From NCBI GenBank assembly GCA_028697515.1, contig JAQVEY010000037.1, forward strand, positions 1-8,717: a DNA stretch of 8,717 bases, given 5' to 3'. Both the position numbers and the translations under genes were made by a program. Each line of letters opens with the position of its first letter. Position 1 is the stretch's first letter. Positions 7,469 through 8,717 of the stretch are shown here, piece after piece. The DNA is from Bacteroidales bacterium. GTDB taxonomy: Bacteria; Bacteroidota; Bacteroidia; Bacteroidales; ML635J-15. Below the pieces are notes generated by a model. It did no database searches and had not been told where the DNA came from. It worked only from the letters and a program-made list of their open reading frames with translations.

Positions 7469-7482
7469 AAAGAATAAATTTG
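7451..7482 (+). promoter_or_regulatory. Putative Bacteroidota-type promoter for the RlmI-like gene
   Basis: TAAATTTG at 7475-7482 fits the Bacteroidota -7 consensus TAnnTTTG exactly. TTTC at 7451-7454, 20 nt upstream, is one base off the -33 TTTG box. Transcription would begin near 7488-7490, giving a leader of about 8-10 nt before the ATG at 7498. The region is very AT-rich, so chance matches are common. Confidence 0.4.
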
Positions 7483-7497
7483 TAAAAAATATAATAG

Positions 7498-8394
7498 ATG
7501 GATAGTCCTATTTTCAACCTAACATGTCCTAATAATTGGACTGATTACGAACTAATCGATTCAGGTAATTTCGAAAAACTAGAGCGTTTCGGTCCGTATT
7601 TCATTTGCAGACCTGAACCTCAAGCTATTTGGGGTAAAACTATGCCAGAAAGCTACTGGAAGAATGAAACACATTCAAAATTCGTTATGGATACAGAAAT
7701 TTATAATGGGGAAAAAGGAAAATGGATAAACTTTAAAAAAATCCCAGAGCAATGGGAAATTAAATATGATTATAAAGAAATGCATATTAGGTTTAAATTA
7801 AAATTTAATACTTTCAAGCATATTGGGATTTTTCCAGAGCAAGCTGAAAACTGGAATTATATTTATGATACAATAACTAATCAATATTGCAAAGATTATA
7901 ACATATTAAACCTTTTCGCATACACAGGCGGAGCTTCAATAGCAGCCAGATCAGTCAACGCAAAAGTTGTTCATGTTGATTCTGTCAAACCTGTTATAAA
8001 TTGGGCAAATGAAAATATGCATATATCTAGTTTAAATGATATCCACTGGGTTGTTGAAGATGCTGTTAAGTTTGTAAAGCGAGAGCTTAAACGCGAAAAT
8101 AAATACAATGGAATTATTCTAGATCCTCCGGCTTTTGGTCGTGGACCTCAAGGCGAAAAATGGATTTTAGAAAAAAATCTTAACGATTTAATTTCAGATT
8201 GTTCGCAACTTTTAAAAGAAACAAATTCATTCTTTATATTAAATCTTTACTCATTGGGCTGGTCTGCAATTATTATGGAAAATCTTATTAAAAATCATTT
8301 TCCTAAAGCACACTACGAATTTGGAGAATCATATATTAAGGATAGGTACGATAAAAAATTACCACTTGGAACCTACATTAGATTTAGATGCTAG
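7498..8394 (+). CDS. Class I SAM-dependent methyltransferase, RlmI-like (COG1092 type, no PUA domain)
   Basis: 298 residues. An N-terminal region typical of the family comes first, with DSGNFEKLERFGPY (21-34), RPEPQAIW (38-45) and H109 through Q115 (HIGIFPEQ). A Rossmann methyltransferase core follows: motif I LNLFAYTGG (137-145), acidic D161 for SAM ribose, and motif IV DPPAF (209-213). DPP is the signature of C5/N-methyltransferases acting on RNA bases. RlmI methylates C1962 of 23S rRNA in E. coli and is about 100 residues longer because of an N-terminal PUA domain, which is absent here. The target is therefore inferred to be rRNA but not assigned. The ATG at 7498 is preceded by a good Bacteroidota -7 box. 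The 3' end overlaps the converging ligase fragment by 11 nt. Confidence 0.9.
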   Translation: MDSPIFNLTCPNNWTDYELIDSGNFEKLERFGPYFICRPEPQAIWGKTMPESYWKNETHSKFVMDTEIYNGEKGKWINFKKIPEQWEIKYDYKEMHIRFKLKFNTFKHIGIFPEQAENWNYIYDTITNQYCKDYNILNLFAYTGGASIAARSVNAKVVHVDSVKPVINWANENMHISSLNDIHWVVEDAVKFVKRELKRENKYNGIILDPPAFGRGPQGEKWILEKNLNDLISDCSQLLKETNSFFILNLYSLGWSAIIMENLIKNHFPKAHYEFGESYIKDRYDKKLPLGTYIRFRC

Positions 8395-8701
8395 GCAAAT
8401 CATCCGATTTCTGAATAATTGTTTCTCGAGGACTAAAAATAAAATAAGAAGTGTAAAAGCAAAAAAACACTATTCCATCCTGTATCCCGAACATATCTTC
8501 GGTGGAGAACAAAACTATCATTACAAAAATCCAAAACATTAATAAAAAATGTTTGTATTTAATCGCAATGAAAATCATTAAGCCAAAAACAGATATCAAA
8601 GATAAAAATCCAAATATACCATGCATCACAAAAGATCTCAGAAATTGATTATGTGGACTAATATTATGGATATAAGCTCCCTGAAAATTATGTGCTTTGT
8701 A
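8384..8701 (-). pseudogene. C-terminal remnant of an O-antigen ligase/polymerase-like membrane protein
   Basis: The frame is open from just after a TAG at 8702-8704 to a TAA at 8384-8386, about 105 codons. The translation holds SPHNQFLRSF then HGIFGFL, matching the loop after which O-antigen ligases (WaaL/Wzy-type) carry the conserved HN-x-x-L and G-x-x-G elements. Two hydrophobic helices follow, then STEDMFGIQDGIVFF, which resembles the STE-x-x-x-x-x-Q-x-G-x-x-F-F end common in Bacteroidota members of this family (family recall). The first plausible start (GTG at 8629, ATG at 8626) lies after the PHNQFL element, so a start there would make a non-functional stub. All three minus-strand frames carry a stop within the last 16 nt of the window. 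It is thus either a decayed gene or an error near a sequence end. It converges on, and overlaps by 11 nt, the RlmI-like gene. Confidence 0.6.
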
Positions 8702-8717
8702 CTAGTCACTCATAGCG

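Noticed and set aside
8321..8542. Open frame of 73 codons on the plus strand across the end of the RlmI-like gene
   Set aside because: It overlaps the methyltransferase in another frame and is antisense to the ligase fragment. The translation is low-complexity and basic with no motif.
1..8717. Defence system, prophage, CRISPR or biosynthetic cluster spanning the window
   Set aside because: No nuclease, integrase, phage structural gene, repeat array or synthase was seen. The genes belong to common metabolic, RNA-modification, signalling and transport families.

Overview
The window is AT-rich (roughly one third G+C), densely packed, and reads like a chromosomal segment of a member of the Bacteroidota. 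Reasons: start sites lack Shine-Dalgarno sequences, a TAnnTTTG-type -7 box lies ahead of the one complete plus-strand gene, and the gene families fit (hybrid histidine kinase with a terminal receiver, a PUA-less RlmI-like methyltransferase, an O-antigen-ligase-type protein). Genus cannot be determined from this sequence. No tRNA, rRNA, CRISPR array, insertion sequence or tandem repeat was seen, and no gene-free stretch reaches 300 bases.

Layout, left to right. Positions 1-1902 (minus strand) hold two fold-type-I PLP enzymes 6 nt apart: a cystathionine beta-lyase-like Cys/Met-metabolism enzyme, then a class I/II aminotransferase cut by the window edge. Positions 1974-6002 (minus strand) hold a four-gene block: a 708-residue hybrid histidine kinase with a LytS-type membrane sensor, a 71-residue PLDc_N-type membrane protein, an ABC ATPase and an ABC-2 permease. 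Its genes are separated by 10 nt or overlap by 17 and 8 nt, so it is very probably one transcription unit. It looks like a sensor/export module, perhaps for envelope stress or an exported compound, but the substrate and signal cannot be read from the sequence. Only 71 nt separate it from the PLP pair, so read-through is possible.

Positions 6147-7417 (minus strand) hold a TrmH/SpoU-family RNA methyltransferase followed by a small secreted protein of unknown function with a CxxC motif. An 80-nt divergent intergenic region separates this from a plus-strand RlmI-like RNA methyltransferase (7498-8394), so two RNA-modification enzymes are divergently arranged. The right end (8384-8701, minus strand) carries the C-terminal part of an O-antigen ligase/polymerase-like membrane protein. 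Its frame is closed upstream by an in-frame TAG, so it looks like a gene remnant, or a sequence error near an assembly end.

Most of this is ordinary genome content. The parts most worth a second look are the kinase/PLDc_N/ABC block with its TTG-started kinase and no visible DNA-binding partner, the paired PLP enzymes, the unrecognised CxxC secreted protein, and the broken ligase fragment.
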